Notes under the pieces: generated by a model | What the model was told of the DNA's origin: nothing | Database searches by the model: none | What the model saw: the letters and a program-made list of their open reading frames with translations, nothing else | Shown: positions 28,042 to 37,712 of the stretch, one piece after another | How positions within the stretch are numbered: position 1 is the stretch's first letter | Layout: every line of letters starts with the position of its first letter | Assembly: GCF_030161095.1 (NCBI RefSeq) | Contig: NZ_BSPP01000013.1 | Location: 1 to 64,000 of the forward strand | Length of the DNA: 64,000 bases | Direction: 5' to 3' | Origin: Cypionkella aquatica | Lineage (GTDB): Bacteria > Pseudomonadota > Alphaproteobacteria > Rhodobacterales > Rhodobacteraceae | Program-made: the position numbers and the translations under genes

Positions 28042-28694
28042 CGAGCCTGCAGTTTACCTTGACGCCCGAACCGGATTTCGCATCGCGCGAAGCAGGCCGC
28101 TTGCTGTTCGCAGGCCCGGTTGATTTCGTAAAAGGCGTGGTGGCGATGTCTGGCTTGCCGGAACCGGATCGGCTTGAGGTTTGCTTTGCCGGTCGGTCCA
28201 ACGTTGGAAAATCCAGCTTGATCAATGCCTTAACGGGGCGCAAAAACCTTGCACGCGCATCGAACACGCCGGGGCGGACCCAGGAAATCAACTATTTCGC
28301 CTTGGGTGAGATGAACCGCTTTTTGGTCGATTTGCCCGGCTATGGCTATGCTGAAGCGCCAAAGCCGATCGTGGCCAAATGGCAGGCGCTGCTGAAAAGC
28401 TACCTTGCGGGGCGACAAACCCTGCGGCGGGCGTTTGTTTTGATCGACACCCGGCACGGCGTGAAAGCGGTGGATGAAGAGATCATGGACCTTCTCGACC
28501 GCTCTGCTGTGACGTTTCAGGTGGTAATGACCAAGATGGACAAGGTTTCGACCGCCGAGCGCGATGCCAATATCGAGCAGGTCAAAGCTGCGCTGGCGAA
28601 ACATCCGGCGGCTTACCCGGAATTGGTGGTCACGAGTTCGGAAAAGGGCGACGGGATTGAGACTTTGCGCACCATCATCGCGACGCTGGTTTAA
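28038..28694 (+). CDS. engB: Ribosome-biogenesis GTP-binding protein EngB/YsxC
   Basis: 218 residues. GRSNVGKSSLINAL (G1), NTPGRTQEIN (G2), DLPGYGYA (G3) and TKMDK (G4) are all present. It assists 50S assembly. ATG 28038 overlaps the MOSC stop and has GGAG upstream; an earlier in-frame ATG lies inside the MOSC gene. It ends the yidC-MOSC-engB unit. Confidence 0.96.
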   Translation: MTSLQFTLTPEPDFASREAGRLLFAGPVDFVKGVVAMSGLPEPDRLEVCFAGRSNVGKSSLINALTGRKNLARASNTPGRTQEINYFALGEMNRFLVDLPGYGYAEAPKPIVAKWQALLKSYLAGRQTLRRAFVLIDTRHGVKAVDEEIMDLLDRSAVTFQVVMTKMDKVSTAERDANIEQVKAALAKHPAAYPELVVTSSEKGDGIETLRTIIATLV

Positions 28695-28726
28695 GCAGCG
28701 CTAAGGGGCTGAGATCGCTGTGTTAA

Positions 28727-28760
28727 TTCTGGGGTTTAACGAAAAGTTAAAGACCCAGAA
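28727..28760. terminator. Convergent hairpin between engB and the SDR gene
   Basis: TTCTGGG-g-TTTAAC-gaaaa-GTTAAA-ga-CCCAGAA. It lies between two convergent genes and could end both transcripts. The loop region also holds TTAA-N7-TTAA (28736-28750), the CtrA-type spacing, probably by chance. Confidence 0.5.
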
Positions 28761-28847
28761 ATGATACAGGAATGGGCCAGATAGCGGCCATAGCTTTGTC
28801 CGTCACTGGCACCAGCGCGCCGCATTAACCAAACCATGCGAATCGGC

Positions 28848-29579
28848 TTAGACGTGCTGGCCGCCGTTGATCTGAATCTCGGTGCCGGAAATGTAGCTCG
28901 ATTGCTCCGAGCACAAAAACCAGATCGCATCCGCGACCTCTTTCGTTTGACCCAAACGACGCATCGGCAACTGCTCGACAATCTTGTCGGTGCCGGGCGA
29001 GAGGATCGCTGTCTCAACCTCTCCGGGTGCAATCGCATTCACCCGCACGCCCAAGGGCCCGAAATCATGCGCCATTTCGCGGGTCAGCGCAGCCAGAGCG
29101 GCCTTTGAGGTCGAATAGGCTGCACCCGCAAAAGGATGCACCCGGCTGCCGGCAATTGAGGTCACGTTGACAACCGAGCCTTTCGCCGCAGCGAGTTCAG
29201 CTTGCAAGCCACGCGCAAGGATCACCGAGGCAAAAAAGTTGACGTGAAAGACTTGCCCCCATGTCCGCAGATCAGTTTCCAATGTATTCAGGCGCTTACC
29301 GCCCTCGCCCTTCGGCGAAATCCCGGCATTATTCACCAAAGCGTGCAGCTTGCCGTTCAACTTGGCCTTGATCATTTCCATCGCGGCGATGGTTTTGTTG
29401 GGATCTGCAAGGTCGATCTGAATATGGTTATCCTCGCCCCCCGGCCACGGACAGCGCGGATCAAAGGGATGGCGCGAGCAGGTCAGGACCCGCCAACCTT
29501 CACCGCCAAAGCGCTTTACGGTGGCATGGCCGATTCCCCGGCTTGCTCCGGTCAGGACGAGGGTTTTCTGCTCGGACAT
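28848..29579 (-). CDS. SDR-family oxidoreductase
   Basis: 243 residues. TGASRGIGHAT binds NAD(P); NNAGIS is the second motif; the catalytic S-Y-K set is in TSIAGS and AAYSTSKAALAAL. The ending ISGTEIQINGGQHV is typical of classical SDRs. Start taken at the second of two adjacent ATGs (29579), which sits 6 bp after AAGGAG. Substrate unknown. Monocistronic and convergent with engB. Confidence 0.9.
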   Translation of the reverse strand: MSEQKTLVLTGASRGIGHATVKRFGGEGWRVLTCSRHPFDPRCPWPGGEDNHIQIDLADPNKTIAAMEMIKAKLNGKLHALVNNAGISPKGEGGKRLNTLETDLRTWGQVFHVNFFASVILARGLQAELAAAKGSVVNVTSIAGSRVHPFAGAAYSTSKAALAALTREMAHDFGPLGVRVNAIAPGEVETAILSPGTDKIVEQLPMRRLGQTKEVADAIWFLCSEQSSYISGTEIQINGGQHV

Positions 29580-29783
29580 CATGCACTCCTTGGCTTGGGG
29601 TCAAGCTAGGGCATTGGGTGGCAATTGCAAGAGGATCACGCTGAGGCGACCTGCTGCGCCTTAGTCATTTCAAAGACTTAGCGCGCTGCTGCAACCAGCT
29701 TTTTAACCGATAGGCAGACACAAAAGCTTTGCTTGGCAGGGGGGCGTAAAGGCGGTATCAGGCAAAAAACCAAAGGCTCCCCC

Positions 29784-30683
29784 ATGCAAAAGCAGACATT
29801 GACGATGAGTGACGCAATCTCGACAGCGAAGATGCTTTCCGAGGCCCTGCCCTATCTGCAACGCTTTGAAGATGCGGTTGTGGTGGTGAAATTTGGCGGC
29901 AATGCGATGGGCGACGATGCCGCGATGGCGGAATTTGCCCGCGACGTGGTGCTGATGCGGCAGGTGGGCGTGAACCCGGTTGTGGTGCATGGCGGCGGGC
30001 CGATGATCAACGACATGCTGACCAAGCTGGGCATCAAATCCGAATTCGTGCGCGGCAAGAGGGTGACCGATAAGGCGACGGTGCAGGTGGTCGAGATGGT
30101 GCTGTCGGGGCTGGTCAACAAGCGCATCGTCCAGGCGATCATGGATGCGGGCGGGCGCGCGGTGGGGATTTCCGGCAAGGACGACGACCTGATGGTTTGC
30201 GTCGCCGATGACCCGGAACTGGGCTTTGTTGGCCGCCCGGTTGAGATGAATGTGCAGGTTTTGCGCGATTTGTATAAGGCCGGGATCATTCCGGTGGTGG
30301 CCCCGGTCGCAACCGGGATGGCTGATAACGAGACGTTCAACGTCAACGGCGACACGGCAGCGGGCGCGATTGCGGGTGCGTTGCAGGCAGATCGTTTGCT
30401 GCTGTTAACCGATGTGCCGGGCGTGAAGGATGCGTCTGGGCAGGTGATGACGCAGATCACGCCGGATGAAATCCGGGCGATGACCGCCTCGGGCGTGATT
30501 TCGGGCGGGATGATCCCGAAAACCGAAACCGCGCTGATGGCGATTGAGGCGGGCACCCGGGCGGTGACGATTCTGGATGGCCGGATTCCCAATGCCTGCC
30601 TGCTGGAGTTGTTCACTGACCATGGCGCTGGCAGCCAGATCCGATCAACGGTGCCGCGCGTGACGCCTCGGGTGAAGCGCTAG
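29784..30683 (+). CDS. argB: Acetylglutamate kinase
   Basis: 299 residues. [10 protein letters not shown] and [11 protein letters not shown] are the ATP and substrate loops, GKRVTD and the later [14 protein letters not shown] and [11 protein letters not shown] complete the family. It phosphorylates N-acetylglutamate in arginine synthesis. ATG 29784 is preceded by AAAGG; a second ATG lies 21 bp on. A short intergenic repeat follows the stop. Confidence 0.97.
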   Translation: MQKQTLTMSDAISTAKMLSEALPYLQRFEDAVVVVKFGGNAMGDDAAMAEFARDVVLMRQVGVNPVVVHGGGPMINDMLTKLGIKSEFVRGKRVTDKATVQVVEMVLSGLVNKRIVQAIMDAGGRAVGISGKDDDLMVCVADDPELGFVGRPVEMNVQVLRDLYKAGIIPVVAPVATGMADNETFNVNGDTAAGAIAGALQADRLLLLTDVPGVKDASGQVMTQITPDEIRAMTASGVISGGMIPKTETALMAIEAGTRAVTILDGRIPNACLLELFTDHGAGSQIRSTVPRVTPRVKR

Positions 30684-30690
30684 GGGCGTT

Positions 30691-30775
30691 CATACTGGCC
30701 TAAATATTCCCGCCGGAGGCTCTTTTCGGCTTGCCGCAGCTGAGTCCGGCGTGAGTATTTGCCAAAGATCAAATG
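30691..30775. repeat. Inverted pair of Rhodobacteraceae-type intergenic repeats
   Basis: CATACTGGCCTAAATATTC with CCGCCGGAGGC (30691-30721) faces a related plus-strand copy, TCCGGCG-GAGTATTTGCCAAAG (about 30745-30770). A third copy lies at 39157-39184. They fill the gap between argB and the next gene. Confidence 0.55.
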
Positions 30776-30787
30776 CGGGGGCTGCGC

Positions 30788-31423
30788 ATGCTGGCTGAGA
30801 TCGAGGCAATGGCGGCGCGGCATTTTCTGACCGTGCTGGGCGGGTTTACCTGTGAAGATGAGGCGGAACTGCCTGCGGGGACACGCTCGGTACTGTTGCT
30901 GGGCCCTGCAGAGCCGGGATATTGGGCTCATCTGCGGGCGCAGCCGGAATGGGGCGGGGTCGATCCGGTTGATCGCTGGTCGCGGCGGGTGATTGGGCGG
31001 ATGGCGTGCGATCTGGGCGCGAAGGCGCTGTTTCCGTTTGGTGGCGCGCCGTATCATCCGTTTTATCGCTGGGCTTTGCGGACTGGGCGTGTGTGGGACA
31101 GCCCGGTGAAGCTGTTGGTGCAGGCCGAACAGGGGTTGATGGTCAGCTTTCGCGGCGCTTTGGCGTTGAAACAGCGGGTCGAGGTTCCGGTGGCGATCTC
31201 GCCTTGTGAGGCCTGCGCGCGGCCCTGTGTGTCGGCTTGCCCGGCGGGGGCGTTGGATGCGGCGGGCTATGATGTGCCTGCCTGCCACGCGTTTCTGAAC
31301 CAGCCTGTCGGCGCGGATTGCATGAATTTGGGCTGTGCCGTGCGTCGGGCTTGCCCGGTGTCGGTTGGCTATGCAAGACTGGCTGAACATTCTGCCTATC
31401 ATATGGGGACGTTCCACAAATGA
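30788..31423 (+). CDS. Iron-sulphur (ferredoxin-like) protein
   Basis: 211 residues. Two cysteine clusters near the C terminus, CEACARPCVSACP and CMNLGCAVRRACP, fit two 4Fe-4S sites as in QueG-related and other ferredoxin-domain proteins. The first 130 residues have no motif I know. I start at ATG 30788 (MLAEIEAM), with a GGGGG run before it; ATG 30773 is the alternative. It overlaps the SixA gene by ATGA. The reaction is unknown. Confidence 0.8.
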   Translation: MLAEIEAMAARHFLTVLGGFTCEDEAELPAGTRSVLLLGPAEPGYWAHLRAQPEWGGVDPVDRWSRRVIGRMACDLGAKALFPFGGAPYHPFYRWALRTGRVWDSPVKLLVQAEQGLMVSFRGALALKQRVEVPVAISPCEACARPCVSACPAGALDAAGYDVPACHAFLNQPVGADCMNLGCAVRRACPVSVGYARLAEHSAYHMGTFHK

Positions 31424-31923
31424 AGCGACTGATCCTGACACGCCATGCGAAATCTGCTTGGGACGACCCGTTGACGCCGGACCATGACCGGCCCTTGAAT
31501 GAACGCGGCAAGGCGGCTGCGGCGGATCTGGGGCAGTGGCTGGCCTCGCGCGGGTATGTGCCCGCGAAGGTTCTGTGCTCGGATGCGGTGCGGACGCGGC
31601 AGACTTGGTCGGGGATTGCGCCGGCGCTGCCTGCGACGCCGTTGATGGAGTTGAAGCCCGCACTTTATCACGCCGGGGTGGATGTGATGCTGGCGGTGTT
31701 AAAGCACGCGCAGGCGGATGTGGTGATGATGATCGGACACAATCCGGGGATCGCCGAGTTTGCCGAGAAATTGGTGGCCAAAGCGCCGTTCAATGCGGAG
31801 TTTGGACGCTATCCGACCGGGGCGACTTTGGTGGTGGATTTCGCGGTGGAATCTTGGGATGAGATCGCGTTTGGTCAGGGTGTGACGGTGGATTTTGTTA
31901 TCCCGCGCGAGATGGTGGTTTGA
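31420..31923 (+). CDS. Histidine phosphatase, SixA type
   Basis: 167 residues. LTRHAKSAW carries the catalytic RH motif; HNPGI holds the second histidine. SixA-like enzymes remove phosphate from phosphohistidine or small substrates. Coupled to the Fe-S gene by a 4-bp overlap. Followed after 80 bp by a strong terminator. Confidence 0.88.
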   Translation: MKRLILTRHAKSAWDDPLTPDHDRPLNERGKAAAADLGQWLASRGYVPAKVLCSDAVRTRQTWSGIAPALPATPLMELKPALYHAGVDVMLAVLKHAQADVVMMIGHNPGIAEFAEKLVAKAPFNAEFGRYPTGATLVVDFAVESWDEIAFGQGVTVDFVIPREMVV

Positions 31924-32000
31924 TCTGTCCGCGCGTGGACAAGCGTGCCGTTTGAATGATTTCAAGAGGTTATAACCCCCTTGTTCATGCTTTCTTAACT

Positions 32001-32031
32001 AAAAAGGCGCCCAGGGAGGGGCGCCTTTTTT
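32001..32031. terminator. Strong bidirectional terminator
   Basis: AAAAAGGCGCC-cagggag-GGCGCCTTTTTT. Ends the SixA transcript on the plus strand and can also end aapP transcripts on the minus strand. Confidence 0.85.
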
Positions 32032-32056
32032 GTTTGTTTGTTTGTGCCAGAAGCAC

Positions 32057-32108
32057 GGTGCGTGAAATCACGCACCCTACGGGTGGGTAGGGTTTGTGCT
32101 TGTACGCA
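32057..32108. repeat. REP-like double hairpin downstream of aapP
   Basis: GGTGCGTG-aaat-CACGCACC, then CCTAC-gggtg-GTAGG, then a degenerate third part. It is the same layout as 81-142 and lies directly past the aapP stop codon. Confidence 0.65.
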
Positions 32109-32114
32109 CTGTTT

Positions 32115-32894
32115 TCAATGCCCCAGAATCTGCGACAGGAACAGCTTGGTACGCTCGGATTGCGGGTTGTTGAAGAACTCGCGCGGCTCGTTTTGCTCGA
32201 CGATCTGGCCTTGGTCCATGAAGATCACCCGGTTCGCCACAGCCTGCGCGAAACCCATTTCGTGGGTGACGCAAAGCATGGTCATGCCTTCTTCAGCGAG
32301 GGAGATCATGGTGTCGAGCACCTCTTTGATCATCTCGGGGTCGAGGGCCGAGGTTGGCTCGTCGAACAGCATGATGCGGGGCTTCATGCAGAGCGAGCGC
32401 GCGATGGCGACGCGCTGCTGTTGGCCGCCCGACAACTGGCCTGGGTATTTATGCGCCTGCTCGGGGATTTTCACCTTGCCGAGATAGTGCATTGCCACCT
32501 CTTCCGCCTCTTTCTTCGGAACCTTGCGGACCCAGATAGGGGCCAAGGTCAGGTTTTCGAGGATGGTCAGATGCGGGAACAGGTTGAAGTGCTGGAACAC
32601 CATGCCAACCTCGGAGCGCACCTTGTCGATGTTCTTCAGGTCGGATGTCAGCTCGGTGCCATCAACGATGATCTGGCCCTGCTGGTGTTCTTCCAGCCGG
32701 TTGATGCAGCGGATCAGGGTGGATTTACCGGAGCCTGAAGGGCCGCAGATGACGATACGTTCGCCTTTGTTGACGGTCATGTTGATGTCGCGCAGCACAT
32801 GGAAGGTGCCGTACCACTTGTTCATGCCGGTGATTTGGATTGCCACCTCATCAGAGATTTGCATCTTGCTGCGGTCGATTGCGGGTTCTGCCAT
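32115..32894 (-). CDS. aapP: General L-amino acid ABC transporter, ATP-binding protein
   Basis: 259 residues. Walker [10 protein letters not shown], the Q-loop, signature [15 protein letters not shown], Walker [15 protein letters not shown] and the H-loop (VTHEMGFA) are all present. AapP energises uptake of a broad range of L-amino acids, as described in Rhizobium and as BztD in Rhodobacter. Last gene of aapJQMP, 16 bp after aapM. Confidence 0.95.
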   Translation of the reverse strand: MAEPAIDRSKMQISDEVAIQITGMNKWYGTFHVLRDINMTVNKGERIVICGPSGSGKSTLIRCINRLEEHQQGQIIVDGTELTSDLKNIDKVRSEVGMVFQHFNLFPHLTILENLTLAPIWVRKVPKKEAEEVAMHYLGKVKIPEQAHKYPGQLSGGQQQRVAIARSLCMKPRIMLFDEPTSALDPEMIKEVLDTMISLAEEGMTMLCVTHEMGFAQAVANRVIFMDQGQIVEQNEPREFFNNPQSERTKLFLSQILGH

Positions 32895-32910
32895 GATGTA
32901 AGTCCTTGAT

Positions 32911-34350
32911 TTAGCGGTGATCAGTCTTCAGCTTGTTCTCCAGATACATCGAGTACCGGGACATGCCGAAGCAGACGATAAAGAAGATGCCGCCGACGAA
33001 AATGTAAGGCTCCCAGTAGATGCCTTTCCAGTTGATGTCGGCGCGCACGATGGTGGTGATGCCGCGCAACGGGTCGGCGAGGCCCACGAAAGACACAAGC
33101 GTGGTGTCTTTGAACAGGCCGATGAAGGTCGACACGATGCCGGGGATCGAGATTTTCAGCGCTTGCGGCATGATGATCAGCCGCTGCGCCTGCCAGTAAT
33201 CCAGACCCAAGGCATCGGCGGCCTCGTACTGGCCGCGCGGCAAGGCGGCGAGGCCACCGCGCACCACTTCGGCATTATAGGCGGCCGAGAAGATGGTGAC
33301 GAGGATGACCACGCGCAGGATCAGGTCGAACTTTGTTTGCGGCGGCAGGAAGTATTGCAGCAGCAAAGACGCGGTGAACAGCATGGTGATCAGCGGCACG
33401 CCGCGGACAAATTCGATGAAGCCGACCGACAGCGTTTTGATCAGCATCATATCCGAGCGACGGCCCAAGGCGAGCAGGATGCCGAGGGGAAGCGAGATCG
33501 AAATGGAGGCGACGCCAATCACGAAAGCAAGCAGGAAGCCGCCGAATTTGTCAGAGGTCACATAGGTCAGCTCCAGCGGCAGCAGGGCTTGCCACGCCTC
33601 GGAGACATAGGATTGCAGGAACAGCCACCACAAGCAGGCGGCGATAAAGCCAAGGCTTGCCCCCATCACCGGGCCGAGTTTTGGCGCGATCAGGCTGTAG
33701 ATCATCGCCATCACCATGAAGCCGAGAAGGGCGGTGATCGGCCCCCAGATCGAGCCACCCCAGAGCAACCAAAGTGCGATGAACGGGAACAAGATTGTGA
33801 CGGTCAGCAGTGCGCGCGGTTTGGTGGCGGCGAAGGCGGTGAGGCCCGCAAACAAAGCGATGGCCAGAACGGTGTGGAACGAGAAGCCATCCGCGCCGAT
33901 CAGGCAAAGCACCGCCAGCACGCCGATCAGACCGCAAAGCTTTGACATTGCAGATTTATTGTCGGCGTAAAGCACAGGCGCAAGGGCGACGAACAGCAGG
34001 CCAAAGGCCAAGATGGGGCGCCACCACAGATCTGGCGGGTAGAAGCCAAAGATGAACTGGTGCCAACGCTCGTGGATCATCGCCCAGCAGGCACCGCCCG
34101 CATCAGGACCGGCGCTGGCAGCCACGATGCTGCGACATTCTTGCAGCGAACTTGCAGTCCAGACGCCATTGGCAAGCCACGGCCATGACAGCGAAATCAG
34201 CGCGTACAGCACATAGATCGCAAGCAAGGTCAGGATCGAGTTGACCGGGCCAGAGAACAAATTCTCACGCAGCCAGCGGATCGCGCCGGTTTGCGAGGCC
34301 GGGGGGGCGGATGGGCCGAGCATGTCTTTGCGGATATAGAGCAGTGACAT
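32911..34350 (-). CDS. aapM: General L-amino acid ABC transporter, permease AapM/BztC
   Basis: 479 residues. Long family-specific N-terminal membrane region, then the permease core with [14 protein letters not shown]-like [10 protein letters not shown] and the EAA loop in [20 protein letters not shown]. Forms the inner-membrane channel with AapQ. It lies 1 bp after aapQ and 16 bp before aapP. Confidence 0.95.
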   Translation of the reverse strand: MSLLYIRKDMLGPSAPPASQTGAIRWLRENLFSGPVNSILTLLAIYVLYALISLSWPWLANGVWTASSLQECRSIVAASAGPDAGGACWAMIHERWHQFIFGFYPPDLWWRPILAFGLLFVALAPVLYADNKSAMSKLCGLIGVLAVLCLIGADGFSFHTVLAIALFAGLTAFAATKPRALLTVTILFPFIALWLLWGGSIWGPITALLGFMVMAMIYSLIAPKLGPVMGASLGFIAACLWWLFLQSYVSEAWQALLPLELTYVTSDKFGGFLLAFVIGVASISISLPLGILLALGRRSDMMLIKTLSVGFIEFVRGVPLITMLFTASLLLQYFLPPQTKFDLILRVVILVTIFSAAYNAEVVRGGLAALPRGQYEAADALGLDYWQAQRLIIMPQALKISIPGIVSTFIGLFKDTTLVSFVGLADPLRGITTIVRADINWKGIYWEPYIFVGGIFFIVCFGMSRYSMYLENKLKTDHR

Positions 34351-34351
34351 C

Positions 34352-35611
34352 TTAACGCTCCTTCAATTTGACAGAGGCGTTATAGGCGTTCATCACCGAC
34401 GAGATGATCAGGCTGATGATCAGATAAATCAACATCATCAGGGTCATACACTCTAGCTCGCGCCCGGTTTGGTTCAGGGTGATGCCACCCAAGGTGCCGC
34501 GCAGATCAAGGTAGCTGACGGCGAGGCCAAGCGAGGTGTCCTTGGTCAGCGACAGATATTGCGAGATCAGCGGCGGGATGATGACGCGCAAAGCTTGCGG
34601 CAGGATCACCAGATTCATCGTGCGGCCGGGGCGGAGGCCCAAAGCGGCAGCGGCCTCTGACTGGCCCTTCGAGATCGCCTGGATGCCCGCGCGCACGGTC
34701 TCTGCGATCACCGAGGCGTAATAGAGGGTGAGGGCGACGGTCAGCGCGGTGAAGGCATGGGCGACATTCAGACCGCCTTTGAAGTTGAAGCCTTTGAACG
34801 CCGGGTAGTCCCAATGCAGCCCCATCGCGAACAGCAAGGCGATGATGGGCACGAACAGGATCAGCAGCGATTTCCACCATGTCGTTGGGCGGATACCGGT
34901 GGCTTCCTGCGTCGCGGCAGCGCGACGACGCAGGATGCGGTTGATCCAGATCGAGGCTGCGACCACGAAAATGCAGGCCAGAACCGACAGATTCAGGGAG
35001 TAGCCGCCGAGTTCAATCCGGGGCAGCGGGTGCTCCAGCAGTGGCGAGGGCACGTTGGTGCCGCGATTGGTGATGGCGAAGGAATCGTTCAGGATCATCG
35101 AGGCCTTTGAGGTGCCATCGACGATTTTGAAATCTTTGGGTTCGGGCCGGGTCTCGGACAGAACGGCGTAGACGAGGATGATCCACAGCACGACGGGGAC
35201 GTTGCGGAACAGCTCGATATAGACGGTCATCATCCGCGAGAGCAGCCAGTTTTTCGACAGCCGCAGCACACCGATGGTGACGCCCAGAATGGTGGACAAA
35301 AAGCAGCCGATCACCGCGACCAGCAGCGTGTTGCACAGACCGACCAGCAGGGCCTGAAAATGCGTGGAATCATTGGTGTAAGGCACCAAATGCTGATCGA
35401 TATCGTAACCGGCGCGGTTCCAAAGGAAGCCAAAGTTGATGTCTTTGTCCTTGGCGGCCAGATTCTCGATGGTGTTGTTGGCAAGCCAGGCGACGCCCAG
35501 CAGGAACAGGATCAACACGATGATCTGAATGGTGTAAGAACGGTAGCGGGTGTCGTAAATCAACATACCCAGCCGAAAGTTTGCTTTCGGCGGCTCTGTG
35601 GCGAGCGTCAT
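34352..35611 (-). CDS. aapQ: General L-amino acid ABC transporter, permease AapQ/BztB
   Basis: 419 residues. The typical large insert between the first helices is present (residues about 30-90), followed by VELFRNVPVVLWIIL-like YIELFRNVP and the EAA loop GQSEAAAALGLRPGRTMNLVI. Pairs with AapM. A 140-bp gap with a strong hairpin separates it from aapJ, which usually lets the binding protein be made in excess. Confidence 0.95.
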   Translation of the reverse strand: MTLATEPPKANFRLGMLIYDTRYRSYTIQIIVLILFLLGVAWLANNTIENLAAKDKDINFGFLWNRAGYDIDQHLVPYTNDSTHFQALLVGLCNTLLVAVIGCFLSTILGVTIGVLRLSKNWLLSRMMTVYIELFRNVPVVLWIILVYAVLSETRPEPKDFKIVDGTSKASMILNDSFAITNRGTNVPSPLLEHPLPRIELGGYSLNLSVLACIFVVAASIWINRILRRRAAATQEATGIRPTTWWKSLLILFVPIIALLFAMGLHWDYPAFKGFNFKGGLNVAHAFTALTVALTLYYASVIAETVRAGIQAISKGQSEAAAALGLRPGRTMNLVILPQALRVIIPPLISQYLSLTKDTSLGLAVSYLDLRGTLGGITLNQTGRELECMTLMMLIYLIISLIISSVMNAYNASVKLKER

Positions 35612-35722
35612 ATATATTCCCCCTGCCCTGCCGCTGCCGGACTTTTGCCGGTCGTTTGGGGGCGGTTCCCCCTGCGGTCAGGTGATGTGCCGGATCAAGT
35701 GAGCGATGATCTTAGTTGGAAG

Positions 35723-35746
35723 CGGGCGCGGATTTCTCCGCGCCCG
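35723..35746 (-). terminator. Intra-operon hairpin after aapJ
   Basis: CGGGCGCGG-atttct-CCGCGCCCG, 10 bp past the aapJ stop and without a T run. Likely stabilises the aapJ mRNA and lowers readthrough into aapQ rather than ending all transcription. Confidence 0.6.
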
Positions 35747-35755
35747 TGGGTTAGA

Positions 35756-36772
35756 TCAGCGGATCGGCGGTGCGTATTGCAGGCCGCCTTGGGTCCACAA
35801 AGCGTTCAGACCGCGCGCCAGACCGATCGGGGTCGAGGTGCCGATATGGGCTTCAAAGATTTCGCCATAGTTGCCGGAAACGGCGATTGCGCGACGGCTC
35901 CAGTCTTTGTCGAGACCCATCATCGCGCCCATGTCGCCTTCAAGACCAAGCAAACGCTTGATTTCCGGGTCGGTGGTCGAGGATGCGACTTGGTCGATGT
36001 TGGCCTTGGTCACGCCTTTTTCTTCTGCGGTCAGCAGCGCGTAATAGGTCCAACGGACGATATCGCCCCAGTTGTTGTCGCCGTGACGCACGACCGGGCC
36101 GAGCGGCTCTTTCGAGATGATTTCCGGCAAGATGATGTGATCAGCCGGGCTTGCCAGCGAGGCACGCGAAGCAGCCAGACCCGAAGCATCGGTGGTGTAG
36201 GCGTCACAAGCGCCGGCATCATACTGACGCAGGGCTTCGGAATCGTCTGCCACGTTGACCGGGGTGTAGGTGATGTTGTTCGACTTGAAGAAGTCGGCCA
36301 AGTTCAGCTCGGTCGTGGTGCCGGTCTGGATACAGACGGTCGCACCATCAAGCTCTTTCGCCGAGGACACGCCGAGATCTTTCTTCACCATGAAGCCTTG
36401 GCCATCATAGTAGTTCACCGCGACGAAATCGAACTTGAGGTCGGTATCGCGCGAGAAGGTCCAGGTCGAGTTACGGATCAGCACGTCAACTTCGCCGGAA
36501 GCCAGCGCGGTGAAGCGGGTCTCGCCAGTGGTGGGAACGTATTTGACCTTGGCCGCATCGCCGAGAACGGCAGCAGCTACGGCTTTGCACAGATCAACGT
36601 CGAAGCCGACATAAGCGCCGGTTGCATCCGGAGCGCCGAAGCCGGTCAGACCGACGTTCACGCCGCAGATCAGCTCGCCGCGGGCTTTCACATCATCCAG
36701 CGTGCCAGCGAAAGCCGACCCTGCCAGAACGGTGGTGGCCGCGAGTGCGCCGAAGAATACGGATTTTTTCAT
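35756..36772 (-). CDS. aapJ: General L-amino acid ABC transporter, periplasmic binding protein
   Basis: 338 residues. MKKSVFFGALAATTVLAGSAFA is a clear Sec signal peptide with cleavage after AFA. The mature protein has the family-3 solute-binding fold (GELICGVNVGLTGFGAPD, GFDVDLCKAVAAAVLG, EPLGPVVRHGDNNW). It captures polar and other L-amino acids for AapQMP. The start is preceded by GAGGTAAGA; upstream frame extension lacks a signal and was rejected. Confidence 0.96.
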   Translation of the reverse strand: MKKSVFFGALAATTVLAGSAFAGTLDDVKARGELICGVNVGLTGFGAPDATGAYVGFDVDLCKAVAAAVLGDAAKVKYVPTTGETRFTALASGEVDVLIRNSTWTFSRDTDLKFDFVAVNYYDGQGFMVKKDLGVSSAKELDGATVCIQTGTTTELNLADFFKSNNITYTPVNVADDSEALRQYDAGACDAYTTDASGLAASRASLASPADHIILPEIISKEPLGPVVRHGDNNWGDIVRWTYYALLTAEEKGVTKANIDQVASSTTDPEIKRLLGLEGDMGAMMGLDKDWSRRAIAVSGNYGEIFEAHIGTSTPIGLARGLNALWTQGGLQYAPPIR

Positions 36773-36919
36773 TCTTACCTCTTGTTGTTTCCGCCCGTTT
36801 TTCGGGCGAAGGTTATATGTCCCGCATCTTATGCGGGTACGCTCCCCATGACGAACACGGTCGCCAGTGCTGGTCATACTCGGACATAGCCCTGCAATCG
36901 GTCAAGCAAAACTGCCAAT

Positions 36920-36939
36920 ATAGCGGAATTTACCGCTAT
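36920..36939. promoter_or_regulatory. Palindrome upstream of aapJ
   Basis: ATAGCGG-aattta-CCGCTAT, about 150 bp before the aapJ start, in an AT-richer stretch. Possible operator of a nitrogen or amino-acid regulator. Further hairpins (36789-36805 and 36823-36839) lie in the leader. Confidence 0.45.
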
Positions 36940-37004
36940 CATAACGCTTTGGGGCAATCAGGCAGACAGATTGCGCAAAGAAGGGGCAGCCAGAGAGAAG
37001 ATTG

Positions 37005-37712
37005 TTACCCGCACAATGCGAAGAATCGCGCCGCTTCGGCCAGTGCCTGCAGTTTAAGCGATTCTAAGGCGGCAGCATCTTCGTCAACGCCCCAAAGTTC
37101 GTTCTGCCATGTCTCGTCGATTCGGCTCAGCGCCCAGCATTGATCCAGCGACAGACGGCCCCGCGTGACGGCAAGGGCGAGGATCAGCGAGCCAGAGATG
37201 GCGATCAGATCGTGGACAGCGGCGAGCTGGAACGGGGTAAAAGCGCGGACCTGCGCGGCAAGCTTGGCAACCGAAGTTTCGGGCTGGCGGATGTGCATGA
37301 CGCCCGCAGTGGCGATCAATGGCGCGCGCAGAGCGGCGGCGGACCATTCCAGCAGCGGATCCCAGGCATCGGACTGGCGGTCGATCAATTCTTGCGGGCC
37401 GGTCGCGCGGTAGCAGAGTAGATCGGTTTCACCATAGCGGGCGAGGTCGGCGGCCACGGCGTCGAATTGAATGGCCACATTGTCGATGGCGGAATTGGCG
37501 GCGCGGGTCGCGGGCATGGTTTCGGGTTTGACCCGGCCAGATTGCGCATCCCATTCGGCGGCGATCACCTCGGCCATCGCAAGCGTCGGCACAACCAATG
37601 CGCGCTTGGCCGGAGTCTTTACCGCGCGGCCATCAAGGGTGACGGTGAAACCGCCGTCGCAGGGTTCCGCAACGGCTTGTTTCCAAAAGCGTTTCGCCGT
37701 CCAAGAACTCAT
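37005..37712 (-). CDS. ATP12-family F1-ATPase assembly chaperone
   Basis: 235 residues. WTAKRFWKQAVAEPCDGGFTV and TVTLDGRAVKTPAKRALVVP at the N terminus are the ATP12 signature, and the C-terminal half has AIQFDAVAADLARYGETDLLCYRA. ATP12 helps assemble the alpha subunit of F1-ATPase in mitochondria and alphaproteobacteria. ATGA overlap with rluC upstream; a longer open frame is part of that gene's shadow. Confidence 0.92.
   Translation of the reverse strand: MSSWTAKRFWKQAVAEPCDGGFTVTLDGRAVKTPAKRALVVPTLAMAEVIAAEWDAQSGRVKPETMPATRAANSAIDNVAIQFDAVAADLARYGETDLLCYRATGPQELIDRQSDAWDPLLEWSAAALRAPLIATAGVMHIRQPETSVAKLAAQVRAFTPFQLAAVHDLIAISGSLILALAVTRGRLSLDQCWALSRIDETWQNELWGVDEDAAALESLKLQALAEAARFFALCG

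Noticed and set aside
32917-33945. A 342-codon plus-strand frame
   Set aside because: Antisense to aapM; composition is that of a reversed membrane-protein gene.
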